Assembly: GCA_963565915.1 (NCBI GenBank)
Contig: OY751487.1
Location: 2,542,001 to 2,606,000, forward strand
DNA length: 64,000 nt
Origin: Entoloma clypeatum
Taxonomy: Eukaryota; Basidiomycota; Agaricomycetes; Agaricales; Entolomataceae
Reading direction: 5' to 3'
Positions 32,663 through 43,248 of this stretch are shown piece by piece (within the stretch, counting starts at the first letter, position 1; every line of letters begins with the position of its first letter). The position numbers were made by a program, and so were the translations under genes. Below the pieces are notes generated by a model, which made no database searches, was not told where the DNA came from, and was given only the letters and a program-made list of their open reading frames with translations.

Positions 32663-34866
32663 AAAAAATTAGCGGGCAGTCCACAGGACTCTGTACGGCC
32701 TGAGGACTGCGTTGAACCCATCCGTACTACCGCTCTACTCAACGCTTCCGCTCTTTCCGATCCCAATTCCCTCCGTGTCCGACTTACATCTCCGCTTATC
32801 TCCGATTCTTCTCCGATAGCCGCCCTTGTGGACTCCGGCTCTACTCATTGTTTTATTGACTCCCGTTATGCTTCATCCTATAAACTCCCTTTCACCTCCA
32901 TACCTCCGATCGAACTTAAATTATTTGACGGAACGTCCAACTCCGTCATTACTCAGGCGGTTGATCTCCTTGTATACTTTTCCTCCGGTGAATATATGGC
33001 CATTACAGCCTATGTGACTCCGCTCGATTTCTCCTGTTCTATGGTTCTTGGATACAACTGGCTCACCCGCTACAATCCTATGATTGACTGGGTATTGGGC
33101 AGTATTACTTTCCGTCCACAGCTCTTGAAGGAGTCTCCGACCTTGACGTCTTCTGCCAGGTCAGCTCCGCTACCTCCGCAGACCTCTCCCGATACTCCGA
33201 CCTCCGACTCCGGCACACCCGCTGCTACTCCGGACGTTGTTCCGAATATTGCATTGATAAATGCAGCTGCATTTGTGCGCGCCTGCAAACTTCCGGGTGC
33301 CCAATCCTTCCGAATTCACCTCTCCGACCACACGATCTCCGCCCAATCTGTTTCTATGTCCAAGGAACCTCCAGACCTCTCCCATATCCCAGAGGAATAT
33401 CACAATTTTGCCGATGTTTTTAGCAAGACAAAAGCAGACACCCTCGCTCCGCATCGTCCGTATGACCTCCACATCGAGTTAGAAGACGGATCGACTCCCC
33501 CTATTGGCCCTATGTACTCCATTTCACAATCCGAACTATCTGCCCTGCGAAACTTCATAGACGAACATTTGGCCATTGGTTTCATTCGCCCCTCTCACTC
33601 TCCGCATGGCGCTCCGGTCCTCTTTGTCCGAAAGAAGGACGGTTCCCTCCGCCTGTGCGTCGACTATCGGGGCCTGAACAAAGTTACCAAGAAGGATCAA
33701 TACCCTCTTCCGCTCATCTCCGACCTCCTTTCCACGGCCGGAAAAGTGCGTGTTTATACCACTCTCGATCTCCAGCATGCATATCATCTTGTCCGCATTG
33801 CCGACGGAGATGAATGGAAAACCGCTTTCCGCACTCGTTACGGATCGTTTGAATGGCTTGTTATGCCTTTTGGACTATCCAACGCCCCTGCCGCTTTTCA
33901 GCGATTTGTGAATGATATCTTCAGTGACCTCCTCGATGTTACAGTGGTGGTCTACCTCGATGACATTCTCATTTACTCCGATGACCCCGCCAAGCACCCC
34001 GACGATGTCAAGGAAGTTCTCCAACGTCTCCGCAAGAACGGACTTTACGTCCGCTCCGACAAGTGCGAATTTTCTGTCGACACAGTCAAATATCTTGGTT
34101 TCATCCTTTCTCCCTCCGGTCTCTGCATGTCCGAAACCAAGGTAAAGACCATTCAAGAGTGGCCTGAACCTCGAAAAGTGAAGGACGTACAGTCTTTCCT
34201 TGGATTCGCGAATTTCTATCGACGTTTCATTCACGGTTATTCGGACATCATTGTTCTGCTCACCCGACTCACCCGGAAGGGTACTCCGTTCCGTTTCTCC
34301 AACTCCGCACGGAGTGCGTTCAACGAGTTGAAGCTCGCTTTTACCAAAGCACCGGTCCTCACTCATTGGATTCCTGATCGACCTATTATCATCGAGACGG
34401 ACGCCTCCGACTACGCACTTGGTGCTATTTTGTCCATCCGGACCTCCGACGAGGAGATACACCCAGTAGCGTTCCACTCCCGCACCTTCACCGCCCCGGA
34501 ACTCAACTACGACATGCACGACAAGGAGTTACTTGCTATCCATGAAGCATTCAAGGTATGGCGACATTACCTTGAAGGCTCCGCTGCTCCGATCGACGTT
34601 GTCACGGACCACAAGAACCTGGAGTACTTCACCACTACAAAGGTTCTTACCCGCCGACAAGCCCGGTGGTCCGAGTTCCTCTCTCAGTTCAATCTCTTGA
34701 TTCGCTTCCGCCCTGGACGTCTCGGTACACGCGACGGACTTAGTCGCGGACTTCCACTCCGCGTATCCGGAGAAACCGGGCCCCTTATCACGCCTATAGA
34801 ACCGCACAAGACATTGATATTACAAAATAAAGAAAATAATAACAAAAAAATTAGAGGGGGGAGGGG
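32663..34866 (+). pseudogene. Element A pol, truncated after RNase H
   Basis: The frame opens at the slippery site and runs through protease (LVDSGSTHCFIDSRY), RT (FIRPSHSPHGAPVLFVRK, SLRLCVDYRGLNK, VVVYLDDILIYSDD) and RNase H (VTDHKNLEYFTTTK, RRQARWSEFLSQF). No stop occurs in about 700 codons. Homology to B pol ends after RFRPGRLGT, at about 34740. What follows is unrelated and then reads antisense through the small coiled-coil gene to a stop at 35092. Integrase and chromodomain are missing, so A cannot integrate by itself. RT and RNase H active sites are intact. Confidence 0.9.
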
Positions 34867-35828
34867 CTACTGGGTTTTGGCCTTCTTGGCCGGTGGACCG
34901 TCGTCCTCCGACTCATCCTCCGTTTCTCCCTCCGCCTCCTGTTTCTCTGCTTGCAGCTCCGCAAGCTCCCCGTCCGCCAACCCCTCGTCCTCCCCCTCGT
35001 CTTTTTCCTCGTCCTCTTCCTCTCCTTCTTCCTCTTCTCCGTCCTCCGTCTCCGACTCCGGAGCCGCCGCCTCCAGAAGGAAGTTCCGGTAGGCGAGGTG
35101 GTTGTTCATAATTTGAAGCTGCCGGAGCAGCGCCCAACCGACCCTCGCCGACTGCTCCTCTCTCTCCTCCAGAGCCTCCCGGAGCCCCCGGAGCTCCTCG
35201 GCGACCCCTGCGCCGCAGCAGCCTTTCGCCCTGCTCGGGCCCGCAACCTCCGCGACGGCTTCCTCCGTCCTTCCCCGTTTCCGCTTCGCCCGCGTCTCGC
35301 CGGCCTTCAGGCATACCCGTTTGCCGTCCTTGCACCGCTGGCATGCGGTGCCCTTCCCCTGCCTAAGGAGATTGTCAGTAAGAAAAAAGAGATGAAAAAG
35401 CGGGTACTCACAATGGCCACTTGCACTCCACCTTCGCCTGCGCACAGGCCTGACACGCCTCCCCCCGGACCTCCGAGTCCTCCGCTCCGCTCTCCGCCCT
35501 CTGTTTCCCCGCCTTCTTCGCCCTCTTCCTCTCCGCCTCCGCCTCCGCCTTCGCCTCCGCCTCTGCCTTCTTCTTCGCCTCTGCCTCCCTCGCCCTCCTC
35601 TCGGCCTCCGCCTTCTTCCTTGCCTCCGCCTCCTCCTTCTCCTTGCGTATCTGCGCCAGACGGCGCAGGAGCTCCTCTTCGGAGTCATCAAGGTTGGCGC
35701 TGGAGCGCGCGGGTTGTGTGTTTGAGTCTGGGGCATGTTGGTGGTAACTGGAAGAAAACCCTTGGGCCGCTCATCTCCGTTAAATAACCGAGACCACATG
35801 ACCTTGTTTATTTTCTCGCGGTCTTCCA
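34867..35828 (-). CDS. Antisense element gene (A copy): coiled-coil Zn2Cys6-like protein
   Basis: Exon 35412 and upstream joins 35362-34867 across a 49-nt phase-2 intron (35363-35411, GTGAGT...CCTTAG). The first exon encodes a Glu/Ala/Lys coiled coil (ELLRRLAQIRKEKEEAEARK), then CQACAQAKVEC. The second starts GKGTACQRCKDGKRVC and continues with a leucine-rich helix and a very acidic tail ending PPAKKAKTQ. The cysteine spacing is CX2CX6CX10CX2CX6C. The start is uncertain: ATG at 35828 needs a further weak intron (GTGGTC...TTCCAG, about 50 nt) to reach the coiled-coil frame. Position, intron size, phase and domain order match the B copy, though the sequence is strongly diverged. It lies between truncated pol and the 3' LTR. 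Confidence 0.72.
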
Positions 35829-35855
35829 TGGGTGTCAGACCTAAGAGGGGAATAC

Positions 35856-36568
35856 TGTTATATCCGTCTCCGAACCTCCGATCCACTCCGATCGTCCTCC
35901 AACATTCCGGACATCCGTTACCTCCACGTCTCCGCACGTTGCCATCGTGCATTTCATATTCATAACTCCATGCCCTTATCCATTTCATATTCATATTCCC
36001 GTTTACTTATGCATCGCCTTTTCCGCATGGTCCATTGACCGACATCTCCGATGTTCGTTACAGTCGCTGGCAACTTACGCCACAACTCCGGACCTACTCC
36101 GACCATCTCCGTAAAGTAATATCATTTAGGTATTTAAGCTCGTACCATACCTATAGTTCCTCAGTTCGAATATCAACAAAGTTCACTCCTCTACTCCCCG
36201 TTCATGCCAGAGATCCTCGCTGTGGTACAATACGCCGACGACATCCTCATCTACTGCTCTTCCTCCATCGTTACCCTTCGACGAGCTCAGTACTGTGTCC
36301 GAGTTACAACTCCGACATCGTCCGACCATTTCCACGTCAACATGTCTTTCACCGAGATCTTTCCGAGGACCTCCGCATCTCCGACCTCTCCTCCGACCTC
36401 CTGAAATTGGGACACCTTATCCAACAAACGGCGGCGCAACACATACATTGAAGCCACGTCCCTCCCCTTCGTCGTTCCTCCGCATTTCCGGAGTTCCGCT
36501 CCGGTCTCAGTCCCATGTCTGACCTCCGACGGACTCCGACGAAGCTCCGACTTTTCACCTACTTAACA
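35856..36568 (+). repeat. Element A 3' LTR
   Basis: It is 713 bp, the same length as the 5' copy, with about 13 substitutions. It is preceded by CTAAGAGGGGAATAC and followed by the target copy CTCAT. Confidence 0.94.
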
Positions 36569-36866
36569 CTCATCCTCATAAGAGTATGCCAGCTGCAGAT
36601 CATGCAGACTTACAAGATATCTATTATAACAAAACATTGAAGGTGTTTGTCTTCTCCAACATCATGATTTGGAAATTAGTTAACATGACCTAGCAAACAG
36701 AATTATAACCTTCAAGATGGAATTTTGATAATATTGTTTCTTCTGTCCTATCTTTGAACAAAATTCTCAAGAAGGTATCCCATATCTGACTCGAACATGT
36801 GATTCAGCTTTGTCAGCTACACCTACCAATATCCATGCCCCTCCATATTCCTCACAAGGGTATGAC

Positions 36867-36912
36867 CTGTGCCGTATGGCGCGGACATGAGAAAATGCGC
36901 CATATGGCACAG
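36867..36912. repeat. 16-bp-arm hairpin
   Basis: CTGTGCCGTATGGCGC (36867-36882) pairs with GCGCCATATGGCACAG (36897-36912) around a 14-nt loop. The single mismatch is a CpG transition. Confidence 0.7.
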
Positions 36913-37819
36913 AGGTTGGTGTGGTGTGAAAAAGTAACTGTTTGTGTCCATAATTGATGTATCATAGAATCATTTTTCCAAAAAATTGCATCATATGTAT
37001 GTCTACTGCACTCAAGCCTGTTGATAAGTCCTGTCTTTCTGTTGTTTACCCGTTACTTACTGATTGCAAAAATCTGGGTTTTCCACTAAAACTGGTTGGT
37101 AAGTCCAATCACTTTCTGTTGTTTACCCGTTGCTTACTGAGTCACTTCAACAAAATATTTAATACTGACAAAATGATGGGGGAAATACATTCCACCTTCT
37201 GTATCCTTGATTTGTGCATTGAATGAGTGAATTTGACTGGAGGAGTAAGGGAAATAATGTTCCAATCAGTCATGAAACCCATGTTCTCCCCATTTTTCTA
37301 TATTTCAACAAAACACTGAATATATGCAGATCTGTGGAACGGATCCCTATTGTCTCTTTTGTCCCTTGCATTATCCATATCATGGATGATTTTCACCAAA
37401 TGAATAAGCTGGGGATTGCCTATATACAGTACACACCCGACCCCCTCTTTTCTGCTTATTTTTATAATATCAACAGATCCATGGAACAGATCCCAATGAT
37501 CTTTTTTGGCCCTTGCATTATGCATATTATGGATGATTTTCATTGAAAAAATAAGCCAGAAAGTCCCTACACAAATTGTAACAATTTTGCAGTCTCATCT
37601 GGCAAATATCTTATTTCTTTACAGCCATTCATGGTTATTTTTATTTCACTCCATATTTGTTCAGATCACCCAAATACATGCTACAATACATGCCCCACAT
37701 AGTATACACACCTTCAGTGAAAGGATCCAGAATATTCAGTGAATTGATGGCTGCATCAATGGATTGATGGGAGATTGATGGAGCCATGACTCATGCTTTG
37801 CACTCAGACAGTACTTACA

Positions 37820-37918
37820 TGGGAGGGATTTTGCTTAATAATTAATTAGGTAAGAACTGACTAAGCTTAGTAATGCTTGGTCAGTTCTGACAAATCTTAG
37901 TCATTCACTGCCCTCCCA
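37820..37918. repeat. Possible tiny MITE with internal hairpin
   Basis: TGGGAGGG (37820) and CCCTCCCA (37918) form 8-bp terminal inverted repeats about 99 bp apart. Inside, AGAACTGACTAAGC (37853-37866) pairs with GCTTGGTCAGTTCT (37875-37888) with one mismatch. A target duplication is not clear. Confidence 0.4.
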
Positions 37919-39552
37919 CTTATTATACCCATGCTTCACAACGCAGTGTTGTCTCTGCACAGGTTTATAAGAATATATAATATGAATTCATTTTAAATTA
38001 AATGTGAGATATACATAACCATACACAATGTGTTATGGCGCTCGGACCTGCGGCCCTTGCTTGTAGAGAAGTGTTGTATGTAATAATATCATCAGTAGTT
38101 ACAATATGTGTTGTGGCCCTCACTTGAGAGAAGTCACCTTCACAGTAATCAATACAGAATAAAATTAAATCAATTATATTTTCAATACACTACATGTACA
38201 GTACATATATACAAAATGCTAAAAGGAAAAGAGGAGGGGGAAGGAGATGGGCATTCTGTTTCCCGTCCCTCCCTGCTTTGGCATGCTGTCCCTCCCTGTG
38301 GTTCCTTGCGCTGTGGCTCCTTAGGTCACCTGTTGTGTCTCTGGTTCTCTCCCTTGCCATGTTCCCCCATCCTGTCCCTGTCCCCTGTTGGGTCTTTCTG
38401 CCCCATCGTGCCGCGCCCTGACCCTCCTGGTGGTCCCTGGCTCCTTGGCAGGTTGTCCCTCCATCCTGCCTTGTCTCATTTCTCAGTGTGTCCCCATAGT
38501 GTCCCTTGTCTGTCCTGCCAGTGTGTCCTTCCTTCTGCCCCCATCTGTTGGTCACATGGCAGCAGTGGTGTGTCATGCTTGTCTGCCTGCATCCCTCCCC
38601 ATGCCTCCCTTGCATCCCCTGCCTGTTTGTTGCCCTGTTGTGTCCCCCCCCCTTCTCATGCTGTCTTCTCCCTTGCTTGCCGCTGTCAGTCCTTCATTGT
38701 GTCCCTCACCCTGTATTGTACCCTGGTGCCACACCAGCGGCAGTGGTGGGTTGTGCACAGCTGCTGATCGTGGCCCATCAAGGGTGGTGGCTTGCCTTCC
38801 TGCGGCCATGGTGGGTACTGCACAGCCATGGATCCTGGCACCATGGCCGTGGTAGGGCTGCACAGCCATGGTGGAGGGTGGTGGACCCTGAGCGACAACA
38901 CTGGTGGTGGGGGACTGCACTGGTGCCATTCTCTGGTGGTTGTGGTCGTGGCAGGAAAAAAAAAACTGGGGGGTTCCCATGGGTTCAACAAAAAAAAATT
39001 TGCACTTCACACTCATGTGCCCCCCAAAAGGTTTGGGCTCCACCCTCAGCAACTCATGCTGTGCACTCACAAATGGCCCTGAAAGCAAGTCCAACCACAG
39101 CAGGGAACAGGAATCTGCTCAACCCAGAGGTGGAGAGGCAAAGGATACACTGAAAAAGGTATAGAAAGCCCAAAAACATCTCCAAAAAAAGCAACATATA
39201 TGTGTCCAACAACAGAGATATACTGAAATAGGCATAAAAACACATGCAAAATGCTCAATCAACATGCCACACACCTTGGAGAGACCAAAAACACGAAAAA
39301 ACACGAAAAAAAATGTGTCCAAAAAGTGTCAAAAACACACAGAGGAAGTCGAACACATACGGAATCAACGGAAAAAAGGTTCGTGCTCACATGACCTTGG
39401 GAACTCGCGCTGCGCGCTCACAGTATTAGAGGAGGAAGATTGCTTAGCCAATTTTATGTAAATTATTAGTCAGACACAGCTTCATCATTTAACTTATAGA
39501 TTATTAACCTGTGCTTTGCTATGGCAGTGAGCTTCACACAGGTCACAGCTCG

Positions 39553-39572
39553 TTGGGGGCTACCGCCCCCAA
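39553..39572. repeat. GC-rich hairpin
   Basis: TTGGGGGC pairs with GCCCCCAA across TACC. It is a perfect 8-bp stem in an AT-rich setting, of the kind found near ends of DNA transposons, but no element was delimited. Confidence 0.5.
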
Positions 39573-40467
39573 ACCCCTGCTGTGAGTTAAGTAATGTGAC
39601 TTTAAAACACTATGCTCTGCCAGAATATCTTTACACACGAGAGCATTGAGGAAGCTTGTCAACACTTCAATGCATAAAGATTGTCCTTTGCACCGTTTCG
39701 ATGTCACAAACGTGCCAGAAAGCGGAGTCTCAAGTTCTAGCTTATGTGATGCCAAAACCACAACCATGGCCGCAACCACGAAAGTCGCGGCTCAACTTTG
39801 AACAGGGCTAATGCTGATGGAAGCTTCCTGGGTCCTACTCTGACATACAATGCCTCATCCTCCACATCACTGCTTTAACATTAGATATGAGCACTTTTAC
39901 TATTTACAGTGTAAGGCAATCTGATGCATGATGAAGGAGCAAAGGTCCTCAGTCCCATTGAGTGATGAGAGCTGTCGTTCGGACCTTGTGCTCAGTCACA
40001 AGTCCACATCAGGTCACAAGTTGATTCTGCACTCTGCTGCAAGTTGGTGATGTGGCGTCGAAAAGAGCATGTCCATGTGATACTTTATTTATACTCCGAC
40101 ATGGCAGGTACCGACAGGTGACATTCAGTGTGACTCCCCAAATTCAGCAGTTTCAACAGATGTCGAGTGATCTCAACATCCGCCACAGTTCTACAACATT
40201 TTGTGTGTTCAATCCAATCAGAGTCAATACTAAATACTGTCTGTGTTGACCATCAGGCCGTGAAAGTAGCTGGGAAGGCGATCTGAGAAATCTGCCGACC
40301 TTGAGGATTTTGACACAGCCACACTGACCTTAGGGTGAGGGATAGTATGCTCCATTTCATGTGTGGAAAAGCAACCTTCAGAATGCAATGGAACACGATC
40401 TTGGCCAGATCGTGACATGCCGAGGGGTTGCATGTGGGCTGCAGGACCCCGGGAACCCAGAGATCCG

Positions 40468-40485
40468 TCTCGGGCATGCCCGAGA
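40468..40485. repeat. 18-bp perfect palindrome
   Basis: TCTCGGGCATGCCCGAGA is fully self-complementary. It could be a protein-binding dyad or chance; nothing nearby decides. Confidence 0.5.
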
Positions 40486-41525
40486 TGGAGGACCCTGGCC
40501 GCTTCCCATGCCATGTTGCGACCACTGCAGACCTGGCTCTTTTCCCCCTCCCCCCCGGCCGTTTCTTGTCCTTTCGAGCCATGAAATTTATGGATCTCTT
40601 GTCTGCCCCACCATCTGGAAACTCCGAGACTGCGCGAGTCAAGTCTTGAAGGCTGTTCTCCCATGGTTCAGGCCTCAGGGTTCACACAATCATGTCAGGG
40701 ATCCTCCCTTTCCGCTGCCACATCGCATCACATCGAATCCGAATCCGTCCTCGCCAAGAACCTGTCAACAAACCCTGCAAAGCGAAATTTTCACAAGATA
40801 AAGCCCGCCGTGTCCCAGACAAAATCAGCAGCTTAGTTTGACATGGGACACGCTCTCTCTCAGTGGTGGCACAACCTGAATCGTGTCCCAAGAAAAATAA
40901 GTCGTGTTGGCAGTTTTGGGACACCTTTCCATCTATGGCAGGCCCCTATCATTCATGGGTTTTCAGCAGCAAGTGCGTGTGTTCCTGTTCCTTACCACCA
41001 TCTTCTGTTGTTCTGCCCTCAGCCCACAATGATCTTTCTGCCTGGTCGCTGCTGCTCACCCGCCAAACTGCCCTCCTCAAGAAGCCTATCTTGCCGAGCA
41101 GCTCCATTGCCATGTGGGGTTGTTTTCTTGGTCAGCCTCGCTGTCATCCTCGCGACAGCTCATTCGAGGAATACCGCCCATTGCTGTTGGTGAGGTTCAC
41201 CAACCACTACCTCTCTCTCTCACCATGCTTTGCAGTAGTCATCCTCCTTTGCCCTTTCACATCTCAGCTTCAGGGGTCCATGTGTGTTGTGAACATATTT
41301 TGGGCTCAACGATGGACATACACATCACGGCGAATATCTCATTTGAGACCCTGTATTATTCAATGTAAAAATCCTATATCTCCTCCCTCTCCCTTCCTTC
41401 TGTCTTCGTAGGCATGATATACATATGGGCTGTGAATATTGATCGGCAAATATGTTTCACTTTTCGTGAAATTATTTCAAGCTCTGTCTTTTGTTGTCTC
41501 CCACCTCACACATTCAAAAGCAGCC

Positions 41526-43185
41526 ATGGTTTGTGCCACCTTGGATGACGAGGTGGGCTTCTTTACCATCTCATGTTGTTGTGAAAATAACCTTTGGCTC
41601 TGCAGATTGCCAAAGAGGCTCAAAAAATCTACCTCAAGGGGGAAGATTCTCTTGTAGATCACATCGACACCTTGATTCATGAATCCCTCGATGACTTTCC
41701 AGAAGAGGAAGCCTCTGATTCGGCCGCGCGCGATGCTGCGGAAATCACACGCGCGAGCATTACAGATGGCACGCGCAGCGGACACATTCGGTGGGCCTCT
41801 CATCTCTTGCTCTTGACAGACATGCCCATCCTGTGCCACTCAGGATAACTAGGGCATATATTGCCTACCACCTCCGTCAAAATCCCAAGTGGCAGCCAAA
41901 ATTAGTCACCAGGGACACACCAAGACATATTTGTGAGTTTATCACAAAGAAGTGTGGGCCAAAGGAAAAGGGATATGAAGGCCAAAAGGTAGCTGTCTTT
42001 CTCTCAATGTTCCAAAGCCTTGGAATCTAACCACTATGCATTGCAGTATTCGACGGCAATTTCGATGTGTGCTGCTCTCACTTTCTGGTATCGCACAGTC
42101 CGGCCACATGAGAGTGTCGCAGAATGGTGTTATGACCCTGAGGCTGACATTGGGTGGAGACAATTCTCTTGCTCCACGGACCTCTCTATCCAACCATACT
42201 AATGTTCCTCCTGTCCAGCTATGGCTTACCTACAAGATCACAACAGGTGGCTGACTTTATGATGGGTCTTGAAAAATCCAAAGCCAAGGCTGGCGAGATC
42301 TCTAGCTCTGCACGTGCTCTCTCCTCCAATGACATGCGACGCCTGCACGATCAGTGCTTCAAGAAGAATGCGACCATGGAAGAAAATCAGCAAGGCATTG
42401 TGCGATATGTGCGTGGCTGCTTTTTCGATCCTGGTCTGTTGTTATGGCAGGGTTGTATACTATTGACTTACTCTGTGCTTTCTTTTTCTCAGGCAGCATA
42501 TGTCTTTGCCTGGCTTCTTCTTCTCCGAATTGAAGAGGTCGTGGGGCTGGACTTCGAGAGCATCAACAGGATCCCAGGAGAACATGAGTCATTTTGTAGT
42601 TCAGATCATGTTTTTCAAGACTGAAATGAGCATGCAGGGGAACGATTTCATGTTCGTCTGAAGACGCGAAAATCGGCCCAGACAGGCATTGCCCATGTTT
42701 GGACCCTCTATGCCAATGATGGTGACCCGAAGCTCTGCCCCATGCATGCTCTCATCCGGCTCGCCTCTCTCTACCGTGACCATGTCGCGCTCTCTGGCCC
42801 ACTCTTTCTCAAGATCAACAAAAATGGAGCCATCACGCAGAGTACACCCATGGTGTGTTACCTTCTGCCAATGCTTCGGAAAACCTGAAGTCCTTTCTTT
42901 CTGCAGACGAGCAGCACCTTGAGCCACGCGCTCACTGCAGATTTGCAGCAGCTCAACTACAAGGCCTGGAATCTCTATGGCACCCATTCCTTCCGCTGCG
43001 GAGGGTGCCAGTATCGGATCAAAGAAAAAGGTTGGTCGGTCGACATGGTGGCAGCATGGGGTGGTTGGTCCCAAGTCGAGGCTATCACCATGTTCCGTTA
43101 CTTTTACTCACCGAACGACAACCATGAGTACATGACAGACTATGACCGTAATGTGCCGAAAAGGCAGTGTAACAGATACTACTGA
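41526..43185 (+). CDS. Tyrosine recombinase (phage-integrase fold), Crypton-like
   Basis: Eight exons join in phase: 41526-41552, 41606-41790, 41844-41988, 42047-42153, 42219-42408, 42493-42595, 42638-42852, 42907-43185 (1251 nt, 416 residues). The N-terminal half resembles a core-binding domain (ITRAYIAYHLRQNP, ALTFWYRTVRPHESVAEW, DFMMGLEKSKAKAGE). The catalytic half has box-I arginine (WLLLLRIEEVVGLD), a lysine region (RLKTRKSAQTG), HxxR as HSFR in YGTHSFRCGG, then AAWGGWSQ and the nucleophile context MFRYFYSPND. All catalytic positions of the R-K-HxxR-W/H-Y set can be placed. Intact splicing in a transposon-rich block suggests a live or recently live gene. The first exon is tentative; more may lie upstream. 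Crypton and related fungal elements use such enzymes. Confidence 0.75.
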
Positions 43186-43248
43186 ACCTTGTAACCAACT
43201 TAACCAACTTCATAGTATTTAGTCGAGACCCTGTAACTACAATAAAAG

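Larger units (their letters stand above)
24342..32672 (+). pseudogene. Element A gag, split by element B
   Basis: The start is at 24342 (MALRNTKTAKAAEAG). The capsid region (DPDTFDGSDSRKLNQF, LRGTALDYFEHF, AFLRTLRTEFG) runs to FTRLAA at 24997. The frame resumes after the nested insertion at 32171 (KTHWDSSALHHRYYSGLAE) and ends at TAG 32670-32672. Removing element B and one target copy restores a continuous frame of about 390 codons, so gag was open when B arrived. The zinc knuckle reads CMFGGKAGHVAKDC: the second Cys of CCHC is Gly. A slippery A AAA AAT heptamer (32663-32669) precedes the stop. Confidence 0.9.
23589..36568 (+). mobile_element. Chromovirus-type LTR element A, deletion derivative, hosting element B
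   Basis: 713-bp LTRs at both ends (TGTTATATCC...CTTAACA) are flanked by the target duplication CTCAT (23584-23588 and 36569-36573). Without the nested element B (7168 bp plus its 5-bp duplication) it is about 5.8 kb. It holds gag, protease, RT and RNase H on the plus strand, then an antisense spliced gene. Integrase and chromodomain are absent: homology to B pol stops just after RNase H. LTR divergence is about 13 sites in 713, nearly all CpG. It must have been mobilised in trans, or lost integrase after insertion. Confidence 0.92.
36574..38200. other. AT-rich repeat field, no gene recognised
   Basis: It contains local duplications: CTTTCTGTTGTTTACCCGTT at about 37037 and 37107, and a block of about 155 bp repeated at 37300-37415 and 37455-37560 (GGAAC(G/A)GATCCC...CCCTTGCATTAT). 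Two hairpins are listed separately. ORFs are short and unconvincing. Confidence 0.5.
38201..41525. other. Pyrimidine-rich and low-complexity DNA, no convincing gene
   Basis: 38220-38960 is CCT/TGTCCC-rich on the plus strand, giving overlapping ORFs in all frames that look compositional. 39300-39430 carries a diverged copy of an (A)ACTC(G/A)(C/T)GCTG motif seen at 39045. 40230-40800 has long ORFs on both strands without recognisable domains. Upstream exons of the recombinase gene could lie in 40.8-41.5 kb, but none could be supported. Confidence 0.45.

Noticed and set aside
34867..35092. Extension of element A pol through the antisense gene region
   Set aside because: Read-through after loss of integrase; the sequence is serine/proline low complexity antisense to the Glu-rich gene.
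38108..39164. Several overlapping ORFs of 150-220 codons
   Set aside because: Pyrimidine-rich low-complexity sequence keeps all frames open; no domain and mutually exclusive frames.
40230..40801. ORFs of about 145 codons on both strands
   Set aside because: They overlap each other on opposite strands, with no motif, intron pattern or conservation evidence.
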